Assembly (NCBI GenBank): GCA_902558705.1
Contig: CACEEW010000010.1
Coordinates: 1-37,421, forward strand
Origin: an uncultured Pelagibacteraceae bacterium
GTDB lineage: Bacteria > Pseudomonadota > Alphaproteobacteria > Pelagibacterales > Pelagibacteraceae
Direction of reading: 5' to 3'
DNA: 37,421 nucleotides
In this document: one piece after another, positions 9,228-18,640 of the stretch
How positions within the stretch are numbered: position 1 is the stretch's first letter
How the letters are laid out: every line of letters starts with the position of its first letter
Notes under the pieces: model-generated
What the model saw: only the letters and a program-made list of their open reading frames with translations
What the model was told of the DNA's origin: nothing
Databases searched by the model: none
Made by a program: the position numbers and the translations under genes

Positions 9228-10489
9228 TCATCAATAACTTTGTATCCAATATCTTTTCTATAAAATCCACCTGGCCAATTGAGATTATTTATTAGTCTGT
9301 AAATATTATTTCTAGCATCTGAAAAATTATCAGATTGTGAGACAAAATTAAGCACTCTACCTCCATTTGATAAAACTGAATTATTTTTTAATACAGTACC
9401 TGCATGAAATAAAAAATCATTTGGCTGAAGATCAATTTGATCCATATTTTTAATTTCAATGTTTTTTTTGTATGTATCTGGATAACCTTTTGAACACATT
9501 ACAATACATAAACTTTTTTTATTATTCCATCTAATTTCAGTTTTATTTAACTTATTATCACAGCAAGAATTTAAAATTTCAAATAAGTCAGTATCCAGTT
9601 TCGGAAGTAAAGTTTGACACTCTGGATCTCCCATTCGAACGTTATATTCAATTAAAAAAGGCTCATTATTTATTATCATTAGTCCAGCATATAAAAAACC
9701 TTTATAGACCGTTCCAAGATCTTTAATCGCTTTTAAAGTTGGATTTATAATTTTAGTTAAAATTTTTTTTTCTAATTCTTTATTTATCAATCTTGATGGG
9801 GAATATGCCCCCATGCCACCAGTATTCTTCCCTTTATCTCCTTCCATAACTCTCTTGTGATCTTGAGCTGTTCCGAAATTTTGATAGGTATAACCATCAC
9901 TTATGATAAAAAAACTCATTTCTTCACCTTTCAAAAATTCTTCAATAAGAACATTTTCTGCTATACCAAATTTACCATCAAATATTTCTTTTATTGCTTC
10001 GTATGATTGTTCTTTATTTTCACATATGTAGACTCCTTTACCAGAAGCTAAATTATCTGCTTTTATCACAATAGGAAATTCTGATTTGTCTAAAAATTTA
10101 TTTGAATCAGTTTGATTCTTAAAAACTCCAAAACTAGCAGTAGGTATATTATATTTTTTACAAATATTTTTTGTAAAAATTTTAGAACCTTCTAATTGTG
10201 AAGCTATTTTATTTGGACCAAATACTCTTATTTTAAACTTTTCTAAGTAGTCTGTTATACCATCTACTAGTGGTTGCTCTGGCCCAACCACAACAAGATT
10301 TATATTTTTTTCTAAAATAAAATCCTTTAATTTTTTAAAATTATTTAACTCTAAATCTATGTTGTAAGCAATCAAGGAAGTACCAGCATTTCCAGGAAAA
10401 CAGTATATTTCATCAACCTTTTTTGATTTGTTTAAAGTTAGACAAATCGAGTGTTCTCTTCCACCACTTCCTATAATCCCAACATTCAT
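9224..10489 (-). CDS. purD: Phosphoribosylamine-glycine ligase (GAR synthetase)
   Basis: ATP-grasp ligase of step 2 of de novo purine synthesis. At 421 residues it is the standard length. The N-terminal domain opens with GSGGREHSI (residues 7-15). GPEQPLVDG follows near residue 70 and the ATP-grasp loop KADNLASGKGVY near 142. The catalytic-region segments GGMGAYSP and EYNVRMGDPECQ complete the signature. It is upstream of rsmD with a 4-base overlap and divergent from the DUF2093 gene across a 21-base gap. Confidence 0.97.
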   Translation of the reverse strand: MNVGIIGSGGREHSICLTLNKSKKVDEIYCFPGNAGTSLIAYNIDLELNNFKKLKDFILEKNINLVVVGPEQPLVDGITDYLEKFKIRVFGPNKIASQLEGSKIFTKNICKKYNIPTASFGVFKNQTDSNKFLDKSEFPIVIKADNLASGKGVYICENKEQSYEAIKEIFDGKFGIAENVLIEEFLKGEEMSFFIISDGYTYQNFGTAQDHKRVMEGDKGKNTGGMGAYSPSRLINKELEKKILTKIINPTLKAIKDLGTVYKGFLYAGLMIINNEPFLIEYNVRMGDPECQTLLPKLDTDLFEILNSCCDNKLNKTEIRWNNKKSLCIVMCSKGYPDTYKKNIEIKNMDQIDLQPNDFLFHAGTVLKNNSVLSNGGRVLNFVSQSDNFSDARNNIYRLINNLNWPGGFYRKDIGYKVIDE

Positions 10490-10510
10490 GTATAAATATA
10501 TAAACTATAA

Positions 10511-10708
10511 ATGAATAGAAAATTAGCAAAAATAAAATATTTACCCAATAATTTTAAAATTATAGAGCAAGGTGATTACGTGATATGTGCTGTTTCAGGG
10601 AAAAAGATAAGTCTTGAAAATTTAAATTATTGGAATGTTGATTTACAAGAACCTTATTATTCGTACGTTGAGGCCTCAAAAAAAAAGGAGGATTCGGAGG
10701 GCAAATAG
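10511..10708 (+). CDS. DUF2093 family small protein
   Basis: A 65-residue cytosolic protein. The core resembles the alphaproteobacterial DUF2093 family: an N-terminal KIKYLPNNFKI, the central segment CAVSGKKISLENLNYW and the QEPY that follows. Function is unknown. In other alphaproteobacteria the gene is found near purD, xseA or lpxK, and here it sits between purD and the lipid A genes. It is transcribed alone on the plus strand. Its start is 21 bases from the purD start, and its stop is 2 bases from the stop of the convergent acyltransferase gene. Confidence 0.8.
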   Translation: MNRKLAKIKYLPNNFKIIEQGDYVICAVSGKKISLENLNYWNVDLQEPYYSYVEASKKKEDSEGK

Positions 10709-10710
10709 GT

Positions 10711-11571
10711 TTATTTCCATCGGTTATGTGTCCATATCCAGTGATCTGGATTTTCTAAAATCATTTCTTCAAGAATTTTATTTAATTGCAGTGTAATACT
10801 CTCCATAGTTTCATTATCTGAAAAATGTATTGGCTCATAAACTTTCATTTTAAATTTTAGTGATTGTTGTCTCTCAATAAATATTGGAACGATAGGAATA
10901 TCAAATTTTTTAGACAATTGTGCTGGAATGGTTGTTGTAAAAGCTTCTGTATCAAAAAAATTTGATTTAATTCCTTGAGATACTCTTTGGTCGATCATTA
11001 AGGCAGTTGAAAAATCATCTTTATTTAATTTTATTAATTCTTTTAAACCACCTAAACCTTTTTTAATTTGATTTTTGCAAATATATTTTTTTCTAATTCT
11101 CTCCATAATTCGATTTAAAAAAAAATTATTTAAAGGCCTATAAATTGCTGCAACTTTTAACTCTAACTTATCAATTTGCATTGCCATTAACTCAAAATTA
11201 CTAAAATGACCTGAAATAAAAATAACTTTTTGTTTATCATTTTTTATTTTTTGAAGTACTTCTATACCATCAATAATTATATTTTCACTGAGGTTTCCAT
11301 TTCTAAAATTCTTCATAAAAATATATTCTGCAAATACTCTCCCGTAATTATTCCACATCGAAGATTTAATTTTATTCAATTTTTTTTGATCTATATCAGG
11401 AAATGCTCTTTTGATATTTTTATTGATAATTTTATTTGATCTAAAAACAGGACCAATTAATTCAAATAATTTTCCACCAAGAAATGATGAAATTTTGGCA
11501 CCTAAAATCTTAAAAATGAAAAATATAATCATTATCAATATAAATTGAAAAAAATATTTTATCTTATTCAT
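10711..11571 (-). CDS. lpxL: Lipid A biosynthesis lauroyl-type acyltransferase (LpxL/HtrB family)
   Basis: Inner-membrane acyltransferase adding a secondary acyl chain to Kdo-lipid A. It has 286 residues. A single N-terminal membrane anchor spans about residues 7-25. The catalytic HX4(D/E) box is HFSNFE (His122, Glu127), followed by YRPLNN and the substrate-pocket segment with DQR (near 177-179). It is last in the ubiA-msbA-waaA-lpxK-lpxL run and overlaps lpxK by 8 bases. The family member could instead be LpxM/LpxP-like; the acyl chain cannot be read from sequence. Confidence 0.86.
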   Translation of the reverse strand: MNKIKYFFQFILIMIIFFIFKILGAKISSFLGGKLFELIGPVFRSNKIINKNIKRAFPDIDQKKLNKIKSSMWNNYGRVFAEYIFMKNFRNGNLSENIIIDGIEVLQKIKNDKQKVIFISGHFSNFELMAMQIDKLELKVAAIYRPLNNFFLNRIMERIRKKYICKNQIKKGLGGLKELIKLNKDDFSTALMIDQRVSQGIKSNFFDTEAFTTTIPAQLSKKFDIPIVPIFIERQQSLKFKMKVYEPIHFSDNETMESITLQLNKILEEMILENPDHWIWTHNRWK

Positions 11572-12505
11572 ATATTTCAGAGATATCCTTTAAAAACTTT
11601 TTCTCATTTAATATTTCTAAGTCCACTTTAATATATTTTATTTTATTAAGATCATCTTCTTTTAATCTTAAATAATCTTTTTCTGTAGTAATTATTCCAC
11701 AATCAAGTTTATTTGAAATAGATATAATCTCATTAATATCATTTTTTGAGTAAGAGTAATGATCTGGAAACTCAATATCCTTGACAATATTAAGCTTATT
11801 ATTTTTAAGCATAGATACAAAAGTTTTATGATTCCCAATACCTGAAAAAACTAAAAATTTGTCATTAGTATTAAACTCATCGATATTTTTAGGAATGTAT
11901 TTTCCTTGGTATATATTTATATTGGCATCTATTTTAGATATAAAGTTTTTTATTTCATCTAAATCCTCATCATTTCCATTAAGAAATACATTTTTATATT
12001 TTTTTATATTTTCAACGTTCTCTCTTAAAGGCCCAGAAGGGATAGTAAAACCATTACCTATCCAATTGGTATTATTAAAACAAACAATTTTCAAATCATA
12101 ATTAATCGAGTTATCTTGTAAACCATCATCAAAAATAGCTACCTCATAACCCTCTGATTCTGCTTGAAGAAGAGAGTTAGATCTTTTTTTGTTTTTGAAA
12201 AGTTTTCCGTTATTTTCTAATATATTTTGCTCATCTATTTGATCAGAGTAAAACTTTTTTATAAAACATGTTTTAATTTTCTTTTCATTTAAAATTTTAT
12301 TTATTTTTAAACTAAGAGAGGTTTTCCCAGTTCCTCCCAGATAGATATTACCGATACAAATTGTTTTGATTGAAAAAGATCTTTTCTTAATAAGTATAAT
12401 TTTAAATAAACCTATCAACTTAATAAAAATAGATATTGGCCAAAGTATATATGAATTAATGTTAGGTTTTTTATAATCCCAAAATTTGGGTTTTTTAAAT
12501 CTCAT
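11564..12505 (-). CDS. lpxK: Tetraacyldisaccharide 4'-kinase
   Basis: Phosphorylates the 4' position of tetraacyldisaccharide-1-phosphate to give lipid IVA. It has 313 residues. A membrane-associating N-terminal helix (about 18-40) precedes the Walker A loop GGTGKTS (57-63), and DDGLQD (126-131) matches the family's conserved acidic box. Later segments are FSGIGN and TTEKD. The start lies inside waaA (11-base overlap) and the end overlaps lpxL by 8 bases, so the three are translationally coupled. Confidence 0.94.
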   Translation of the reverse strand: MRFKKPKFWDYKKPNINSYILWPISIFIKLIGLFKIILIKKRSFSIKTICIGNIYLGGTGKTSLSLKINKILNEKKIKTCFIKKFYSDQIDEQNILENNGKLFKNKKRSNSLLQAESEGYEVAIFDDGLQDNSINYDLKIVCFNNTNWIGNGFTIPSGPLRENVENIKKYKNVFLNGNDEDLDEIKNFISKIDANINIYQGKYIPKNIDEFNTNDKFLVFSGIGNHKTFVSMLKNNKLNIVKDIEFPDHYSYSKNDINEIISISNKLDCGIITTEKDYLRLKEDDLNKIKYIKVDLEILNEKKFLKDISEIYE

Positions 12506-13739
12506 TATGCAATGATTTATCTAGTTCATTTAGGGTATTTTTAAGAATATTTTTACCTAGAAATTTCATTTTTTTTACTTTTTTCATATTTTTTTTAAAT
12601 ATTATTGAATTTGCACATTGTAATGGATTTTTAACTTTAGATGAAATTTTTAAAAGATCTAAATAGCGGTAAACTTCTTTAAAATTATCTACATCAGGCC
12701 CATGTAATATTTTTGCACCAAAACGAGCTGGCTCTAAAGGGTTTTGTCCCCCCTTACAAATTATAGAACCTCCTAAAAAAACTGAAGTAGCAATTTTATA
12801 AAATTTTTTTGATTCTCCAAATGTATCAACAATGAAAATATCTACGTTTGATAAATTCTTTTTATTTGAGCTTCGGGTTATAATGTTAAGATTAAGCATA
12901 CTTATATCATTAATAATTTGATCAACTCTATTAATATGTCTTGGTATTATGATTGTAATTAAATTTTTATTATTCTTTTTTAATAAAAGATGAGTTTTAG
13001 CTGCAAAAATTTCTTCTGTATCATGTGTGCTTGCAGCCACAAAAATTTTATATTTTTTAAATTGAGAAAATAATTTTTTGTCAATTCTATTATCCTTTAA
13101 TTCTTCATTACCAATATATTTTAAATTACCAATCTTCTTAATATTATTAACATTAAGTTTTTTTAAAAATATTTTTGTTTCATCATTTTGGGGATAAGCA
13201 ATGTCTATCAAACCAAAAATTGATTTAGAAAAAAAATTAATTTTAGACCATCGATAAAAAGTTTTATGTGTAATCCTGGCATTTAATAAAATTAAAGGTA
13301 TGTTTCTTTCTTTAATAGATCTAAACATACTGGGCCAAATCTCTGATTCTAAAAAAATAGCTACACTTGGTTTCCAAAAATTTAGAAATTTATTTGAAAA
13401 AAAAATATGATCAACTGGATAGAATTGATGAATTGTTTTTTTAAATTTCATCTTTTCAATTATATTAGAAGAGCTTAATGTACTTGAGGTAATTAAAATT
13501 TTATTAATTGATTTATCAGTTTCATATTTTTTTATTATTGGAATAATACTCATTATTTCACCGACACTAGAACCATGAAACCAGATAAGTTTCCCTGGAT
13601 TCCTTTTTTTTGAAAAAAAACAAAATTTTTCTTTTACTCTAAACTTATCCTCTTTATTTTTGAATATTCTATAAATAACAATTATTGGAGAAAAAATTAA
13701 TATTATTGAAATTGATAATTGATAAATAAAAAAAATCAT
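12495..13739 (-). CDS. waaA: 3-deoxy-D-manno-octulosonic acid (Kdo) transferase
   Basis: GT30 glycosyltransferase that adds Kdo to lipid IVA at the inner membrane. It has 414 residues. An N-terminal membrane anchor (residues 4-24) is followed by HGSSVGE (55-61), whose Glu61 is the conserved catalytic base. The C-terminal donor-binding box is GGQNPLEPARFGA (near 329). The gene shares one base with msbA and overlaps lpxK by 11. How many Kdo units it adds cannot be judged. Also known as kdtA. Confidence 0.95.
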   Translation of the reverse strand: MIFFIYQLSISIILIFSPIIVIYRIFKNKEDKFRVKEKFCFFSKKRNPGKLIWFHGSSVGEIMSIIPIIKKYETDKSINKILITSSTLSSSNIIEKMKFKKTIHQFYPVDHIFFSNKFLNFWKPSVAIFLESEIWPSMFRSIKERNIPLILLNARITHKTFYRWSKINFFSKSIFGLIDIAYPQNDETKIFLKKLNVNNIKKIGNLKYIGNEELKDNRIDKKLFSQFKKYKIFVAASTHDTEEIFAAKTHLLLKKNNKNLITIIIPRHINRVDQIINDISMLNLNIITRSSNKKNLSNVDIFIVDTFGESKKFYKIATSVFLGGSIICKGGQNPLEPARFGAKILHGPDVDNFKEVYRYLDLLKISSKVKNPLQCANSIIFKKNMKKVKKMKFLGKNILKNTLNELDKSLHNEI

Positions 13740-15475
13740 TACCTTTTAATTTGTTTGTCATGAAAATTTTTATAAATTTTAGATTTTGCTATTAATTCCT
13801 CATGTTTTCCATTATCCAAAACTTTTCCCGCATCAATTAAGTAAATATTATTAGAATTTAGAATTGTAGATAGTCTGTGTGCGATTACTATAGTAGTTTT
13901 ATCCTTAGTCAAAATTTTTAAAGCTTCTTGTATTTTTGTCTCAGTTTCAGAATCCAAAGATGAGGTTGCTTCATCTAAAAGAATAATTGAACTTTTTTTT
14001 AGCATTGCCCTTGCAATAGAAATCCTCTGTTTTTCTCCCCCTGATAATCTAACCCCATCTTCACCAATTAAAGTTTCATATTTGTTTGGCAATTTATTTA
14101 TAAATTCATCAGAATATGATAGTTTAGCAGCATCAAGAACCTCTTGATCAGTTGCATCTAAGTTAGCATATTTAATATTATTTTTAATTGTATCATCAAA
14201 CAAAGTTGTCTCTTGGCTTACTAATGAAATATTCTTTCTGAGAGACTCAACGGTGCAATCATAGATTAGCTGATTATCTATTTTAATCTCACCTTTAGTA
14301 CAATCATAAAATCTTGGAATTAAATTTAAAATTGTAGATTTACCAGATCCACTATGACCTACTAGAGAAGTCATTTTACCGCCTTCAAAAGTTAAATTTA
14401 TTTTTTTTAAAACCTCTCCATCAGAATTATTATAACTAAATACCACATCGTTAAATTCTATATTCGCTTTTTTGACATTTAGATCTACAGAATTTTCCTT
14501 ATTTTTTATCAATCTTTCAGTATCTATTACTGATAAAATTCTTGATGCAGCTGATAAACCTTGATTAAGGATAACATTTAAGGTTGATAAAGATCTTACC
14601 GGTTGGTAAGCCAACATCATAGCTGCAAGAAATGAAAAAAAATTATTTACACTTAATTCCTCTCTTGCAATTAATTTCCCAGAGTAAAAGATTAAAATTG
14701 CGATCATAAATCCCGTCAATAACTCCATGACAGGAGAAATTCTAACTATTACTTGTGCAATTTTTTTATTTTTTTCTTTAAGTTGGTCTAAATAACTATC
14801 CGCTCTTTTTCTCTCATATTTTTCTTTTTGAAAGATTTTTGTTAATCGATGATTCTTAAATAGCTCAACCAGATATTTTGTTAACAGACTGGATTTTTCT
14901 TGACCCTGGGTTGTAACTTTACCCATTCTTTTACCTAAACTTCTCGCTGCAGTGCTGGCAATTGGAATTAATATTATTGCGATTAAAGACAATTTCCAGT
15001 TTTGTAAAAACATTACAGTTAATAAACCAATTAGAGTTAAGCTATCTTTAAAAAGATTTAAAATTCCATTACTAAGCAAATTTGTTATATGCATAACATC
15101 ATAGGTAAGATTAGAAATAAACTTTCCTGAGTGTTTTTCATCTATTGATTGTGTGTCAGCAACTATCAAAGTATCCAACATATCAAATTGAAGTTTTTTT
15201 TTGATATCTTCCCCAACATTAATCATAATGACTTTAGCAAGATAAAGCGAAACACCCTTCGTAGTAAAAGCTATGATTATTAATACTGGTATTAATATTA
15301 ATAATGTCTGATCTTTTTGTAAGAATATTTTGTCAATTGCTGGATCTAAAAGCCAAGCAATAGAGGAAGTGCTAGCTGCAACAAGTAAAGAAAAAAATAC
15401 AGCTATAAAAATTTTTTTTAAAAACCTTTTAGTATATTCCCGGTAAAGTCTTTTTAGTACTAGTGTTTTACTCAT
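13739..15475 (-). CDS. msbA: Lipid A / lipid exporter, ABC half-transporter (MsbA-like)
   Basis: Fused membrane-ATPase half transporter of 578 residues, presumed to flip lipid A-core across the inner membrane as a homodimer. About six membrane segments lie in residues 20-315. The ATPase domain has Walker A GHSGSGKST (near 370), signature LSGGEKQ (near 475), Walker B IILLDEATSS (near 497) and the switch His in IAHRLS (near 531). Its position directly upstream of waaA-lpxK-lpxL supports the lipid A role over a multidrug one. It overlaps ubiA by 4 bases. Confidence 0.88.
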   Translation of the reverse strand: MSKTLVLKRLYREYTKRFLKKIFIAVFFSLLVAASTSSIAWLLDPAIDKIFLQKDQTLLILIPVLIIIAFTTKGVSLYLAKVIMINVGEDIKKKLQFDMLDTLIVADTQSIDEKHSGKFISNLTYDVMHITNLLSNGILNLFKDSLTLIGLLTVMFLQNWKLSLIAIILIPIASTAARSLGKRMGKVTTQGQEKSSLLTKYLVELFKNHRLTKIFQKEKYERKRADSYLDQLKEKNKKIAQVIVRISPVMELLTGFMIAILIFYSGKLIAREELSVNNFFSFLAAMMLAYQPVRSLSTLNVILNQGLSAASRILSVIDTERLIKNKENSVDLNVKKANIEFNDVVFSYNNSDGEVLKKINLTFEGGKMTSLVGHSGSGKSTILNLIPRFYDCTKGEIKIDNQLIYDCTVESLRKNISLVSQETTLFDDTIKNNIKYANLDATDQEVLDAAKLSYSDEFINKLPNKYETLIGEDGVRLSGGEKQRISIARAMLKKSSIILLDEATSSLDSETETKIQEALKILTKDKTTIVIAHRLSTILNSNNIYLIDAGKVLDNGKHEELIAKSKIYKNFHDKQIKR

Positions 15476-16341
15476 GATAAAATTTTACCGATTAAAATGT
15501 TAAAAAAAATTATCAAACCAAAATAATTATTGCTTTTAAAAATTTTTAAACAGATACTTGAATTATTTAAATCAAAAGTTTTTATTTGATATAAAAATAA
15601 TTGAACTGCTGGGATTATTAAAAACAAAAAGTAATATAAGTTAAATTCCATTAAATATCCTCCAAGAATAAATGAAAGTATTAATATTATATAACATGTA
15701 ATTAAAAAAAGTTTTGCTGTACCTTTAAATTTTATTGAAGTTGATTTTAAACCTATAATTTCGTCATCTTTTATATCTTGGTATCCATAAATTGTGTCGT
15801 ATCCTAGTGTCCAAAATATGGCTCCAAAATAAAAAATAATTGGGGTTATTTCTAAATTACCTGAAATTGAAGTCCAACCAAGAATTATCCCATAATTAAA
15901 AGTAATACCTAAGAAAAGTTGTGGCCAATAAGTATATCTTTTCATTAAAGGATATGTGAATGCCAAAGGCATTGATGCTAAAGCGATTAATATTGTAAAA
16001 TAATTAAAATTAATAAGAACTAAAAAAGCAAGTCCACACAAAAAGACTGCATAGAACAAACCGAATTTAATTGAAATTTTTTCCGAAGCAATCGGTCGAT
16101 TTTTAGTTCTTGAAACTTGTTTATCAAATTTTCTATCCAAAATATCATTTACAATACATCCTGCTGACCTCATAAGAACGGATCCAAAAAAAAACAGTAA
16201 TAGATAAAAAAAATAATGATAAATGTTATTTGAAAAATCATAAACTAGAGTTAAACCCCATGCACATGGCCAAAATAGCAACATATAGCCAATAGGTTTT
16301 TTAAGTCTGGTTAGCTCAATAAATAAGTTTAATTGGTTCAT
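15472..16341 (-). CDS. ubiA: 4-hydroxybenzoate polyprenyltransferase
   Basis: Membrane prenyltransferase that joins the polyprenyl tail to 4-hydroxybenzoate in ubiquinone synthesis. It has 289 residues and eight or nine membrane segments. The two Mg-prenyl-diphosphate motifs are NDILDRKFD (65-73) and YQDIKDD (187-193). The intervening SRTKNRPIAS is typical of the UbiA/COQ2 branch rather than the heme farnesyltransferase branch (ctaB at 22800). It is first in the minus-strand lipid A run and overlaps msbA by 4 bases. Confidence 0.93.
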   Translation of the reverse strand: MNQLNLFIELTRLKKPIGYMLLFWPCAWGLTLVYDFSNNIYHYFFYLLLFFFGSVLMRSAGCIVNDILDRKFDKQVSRTKNRPIASEKISIKFGLFYAVFLCGLAFLVLINFNYFTILIALASMPLAFTYPLMKRYTYWPQLFLGITFNYGIILGWTSISGNLEITPIIFYFGAIFWTLGYDTIYGYQDIKDDEIIGLKSTSIKFKGTAKLFLITCYIILILSFILGGYLMEFNLYYFLFLIIPAVQLFLYQIKTFDLNNSSICLKIFKSNNYFGLIIFFNILIGKILS

Positions 16342-16392
16342 AAAATTTACTTGTAAATAACAAAGGCAAGATTGATAATCAAATTGATTCGT

Positions 16393-16797
16393 ATGAATAT
16401 AGATTACACAGTTACTGCGTTAATGTTTCCAGCCATTCCTTTAATGATGGGAGTTTATAGTAATCGCTTTCACTCGCTAAGTATCTTGATTAGGCAGCTT
16501 CACGACGAACATGTTTATGAAAAACATATTCCAGCAGAATGGAAAAAACAATTTATCAATTTAAGTAAAAGAATCACTCTTTTAAGATGGACAATCTTAT
16601 TTGCAGCTTTTGGTTTTTTATTTAATATGCTTACAGTATTTGCTCTCTACTTAGCTGAAGTTTATATGGCAAGAGTAATTTTTGGCTCTTGTTGTTTATC
16701 CATGGTTATTTCAATAATTTTTTTCATTCGAGAAATTCATATTTCTACAAATGCTCTTAAGCTACATATGTCAGATATGGATGTTAATGTTGATTAA
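16393..16797 (+). CDS. DUF2721 family membrane protein
   Basis: A 134-residue inner-membrane protein of unknown function. Hydrophobic segments lie near residues 7-22, 67-92 and 97-115. A cytosolic basic loop with ITLLRWTILFAAF and the C-terminal FIREIHISTNALKLH match the DUF2721 pattern. I chose ATG 16393. A TTG at 16372 preceded by AAAGG would add seven residues and cannot be excluded. It is divergent from ubiA and convergent with the quinone oxidoreductase, whose stop codon shares the same TTAA. Confidence 0.72.
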   Translation: MNIDYTVTALMFPAIPLMMGVYSNRFHSLSILIRQLHDEHVYEKHIPAEWKKQFINLSKRITLLRWTILFAAFGFLFNMLTVFALYLAEVYMARVIFGSCCLSMVISIIFFIREIHISTNALKLHMSDMDVNVD

Positions 16798-17765
16798 GGA
16801 ATTATTACAGCAGGTCCAGTCAATAATCTAGCCTCTAGATCTTTATGAGCTTGTACAGCATCTTTAAGAGAATACTTTTTTGAAATTTCAACAGTAAATT
16901 TTTTAGATAAAATAGCATCAAAAACTTTTTTTGCAGACTCGACAAGCTCTTCTCTTTTGACAGTGTAATGTGCAATAGATGGACGAGTAAAGAATAAACC
17001 TTTAGCGTTAATATCTTTCTTGATATCCAATGTATCTACATAACCAGAGGCATTTCCAAAAGCTACCATCATCCCTCTTATCTTTAATGTCTCGATTGAA
17101 CCTTTGAATGTTTTAATACCAACACCATCATAAACAACATCAATACCATTTTTTCCAACAATTTTTTCTACTTCTTCAACAAAATCTTTTTCTGAATAAT
17201 TAATTACATGATGACAACCATTTTTTTTAGCAACTTCCTCCTTTGCTTTTGATCCAACAGTTCCAATAACCTGAGCACCTAAAGCATTGGCCCATGGACA
17301 TAAAATTTGACCTAAAGCACCTGCTGCAGCGTGATATAAAACTTTATCACCTTTTTTTAAAGGATAGGCCCTATGTAATAAATATTCTGCAGTAATTCCT
17401 TTTAAAGTAATGCATGATGCTACTTCATCTGAAATACCATCTGGAACTAAAACTAATTTTTCCTCAGGCATAACTTGTTTTTCTGAGTAGGCACCAATAG
17501 GCATTGCTGCATGTGTAACTCTATCACCTATTTTAAATAAACTTACTTCTGAACCAACTTCTTCAATTTGTCCACAAGCCTCAAGCCCAATCCCACTAGG
17601 AAGTGGAATTGGGTAAAGCCCAGTTCGATGATAGATGTCAATAAAGTTTAATCCAATAGAATTATTTTTTATTAAAACTTCTTTCGGACCAGGTTTTCCG
17701 ACCTCTACATCCTGTATTTTAAGAACTTCGGGTCCACCAAATTTTTCTATTTTTATGGATTTCAT
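16794..17765 (-). CDS. qor: Zinc-less quinone oxidoreductase (NADPH:quinone reductase, MDR family)
   Basis: A 323-residue cytosolic medium-chain reductase. The N-terminal GroES-like domain contains GLNFIDIYHRTG (38-49), and the NADPH-binding Rossmann fold begins with HAAAGALGQ (145-153). The structural-zinc cysteine cluster of alcohol dehydrogenases is absent, placing it in the QOR branch. It is last in the HAD-CDGSH-pirin-qor run, 3 bases after pirin. Expected activity is NADPH-dependent reduction of quinones or reactive enones; the actual substrate is unknown. Confidence 0.9.
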   Translation of the reverse strand: MKSIKIEKFGGPEVLKIQDVEVGKPGPKEVLIKNNSIGLNFIDIYHRTGLYPIPLPSGIGLEACGQIEEVGSEVSLFKIGDRVTHAAMPIGAYSEKQVMPEEKLVLVPDGISDEVASCITLKGITAEYLLHRAYPLKKGDKVLYHAAAGALGQILCPWANALGAQVIGTVGSKAKEEVAKKNGCHHVINYSEKDFVEEVEKIVGKNGIDVVYDGVGIKTFKGSIETLKIRGMMVAFGNASGYVDTLDIKKDINAKGLFFTRPSIAHYTVKREELVESAKKVFDAILSKKFTVEISKKYSLKDAVQAHKDLEARLLTGPAVIIP

Positions 17766-17768
17766 TAT

Positions 17769-18602
17769 TTATTTTACAAACGTACCATTATGGTAATCTT
17801 GAACAGCTTGCAAGATTTCAGCTTTGGTATTCATTACAAATGGACCACCTCTAGCAATTTCCTCATTAATAGGTTTTCCTGAAATAACCAAAAATTTTGC
17901 ATTAGTTTGTGCTGTGACTTTTAAAGTTTCACCTTTTGACAGTAAAATTAAAGTACTATCTTTTACTTTATCGTGTTTTTTTTCACCAATTTTTATTTCA
18001 CCGTTAATTAAGTAGATGAATGTATTGTGAGTAGAAGGTAGACTGTAATTAAATTCTTTTTCTTTTTTCAACTCAACATCAAAATAAGTAGGATCCACAT
18101 TATGTTTCTTAACAGGACCTTCAGCTTTTTCAAATTTACCAGCAATAACTTTTACCTGTTTATTGTCATCTTTGTGAATACTCATTTTATCTGCATCAAT
18201 ATAAATATATTCTGGTTTACTCATTTTTAATTTAGCTGGCATGTTTATCCATAATTGAAATCCGTGAAGTTTACCTTCTTTCATCGCAGGCATTTCAGAG
18301 TGAATTATTCCACTTCCAGTTTTCATCCACTGCACATCACCAGCAGTCATTCTTCCTTCGCCTCCAGTGCTGTCTTTATGTTCAAAGTCACCTGCAAGCA
18401 TATAAGTAACTGTCTCAATACCTCTATGTGGATGAGGGGGAAAGCCAGCAATGTAATCTTCACTATTTTCAGAACCAAATTCATCTAACATTAAAAAAGG
18501 ATCAAAATAATTAGGCTCAACACCAATACTTCTTTTTAACTTTACTCCTGCTCCATCAAATGCTGGAATTGGGTCTATAATTTTATCTACTTCAATTGTC
18601 AT
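17769..18602 (-). CDS. Pirin family cupin protein
   Basis: A 277-residue bicupin of the pirin family, members of which bind iron and in some cases act as quercetin 2,3-dioxygenase or modulate metabolic enzymes. All four metal ligands are in register: His57, His59 (FPPHPHRG), His101 and Glu103 (IIHSEMP). The C-terminal cupin keeps the ARGGPFVMN segment. It lies between a CDGSH Fe-S protein and a quinone oxidoreductase, which suggests a redox or aromatic-compound context, but the real role is not shown by sequence. Confidence 0.92.
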   Translation of the reverse strand: MTIEVDKIIDPIPAFDGAGVKLKRSIGVEPNYFDPFLMLDEFGSENSEDYIAGFPPHPHRGIETVTYMLAGDFEHKDSTGGEGRMTAGDVQWMKTGSGIIHSEMPAMKEGKLHGFQLWINMPAKLKMSKPEYIYIDADKMSIHKDDNKQVKVIAGKFEKAEGPVKKHNVDPTYFDVELKKEKEFNYSLPSTHNTFIYLINGEIKIGEKKHDKVKDSTLILLSKGETLKVTAQTNAKFLVISGKPINEEIARGGPFVMNTKAEILQAVQDYHNGTFVK

Positions 18603-18640
18603 GTTTTATCAGAGTAATTGTTAAATCTGAATTTTCAATG

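Noticed and set aside
16372-16392. TTG start for the DUF2721 protein
   Set aside because: An ATG at 16393 fits the family N-terminus; the TTG with its AAAGG is noted as an alternative only.
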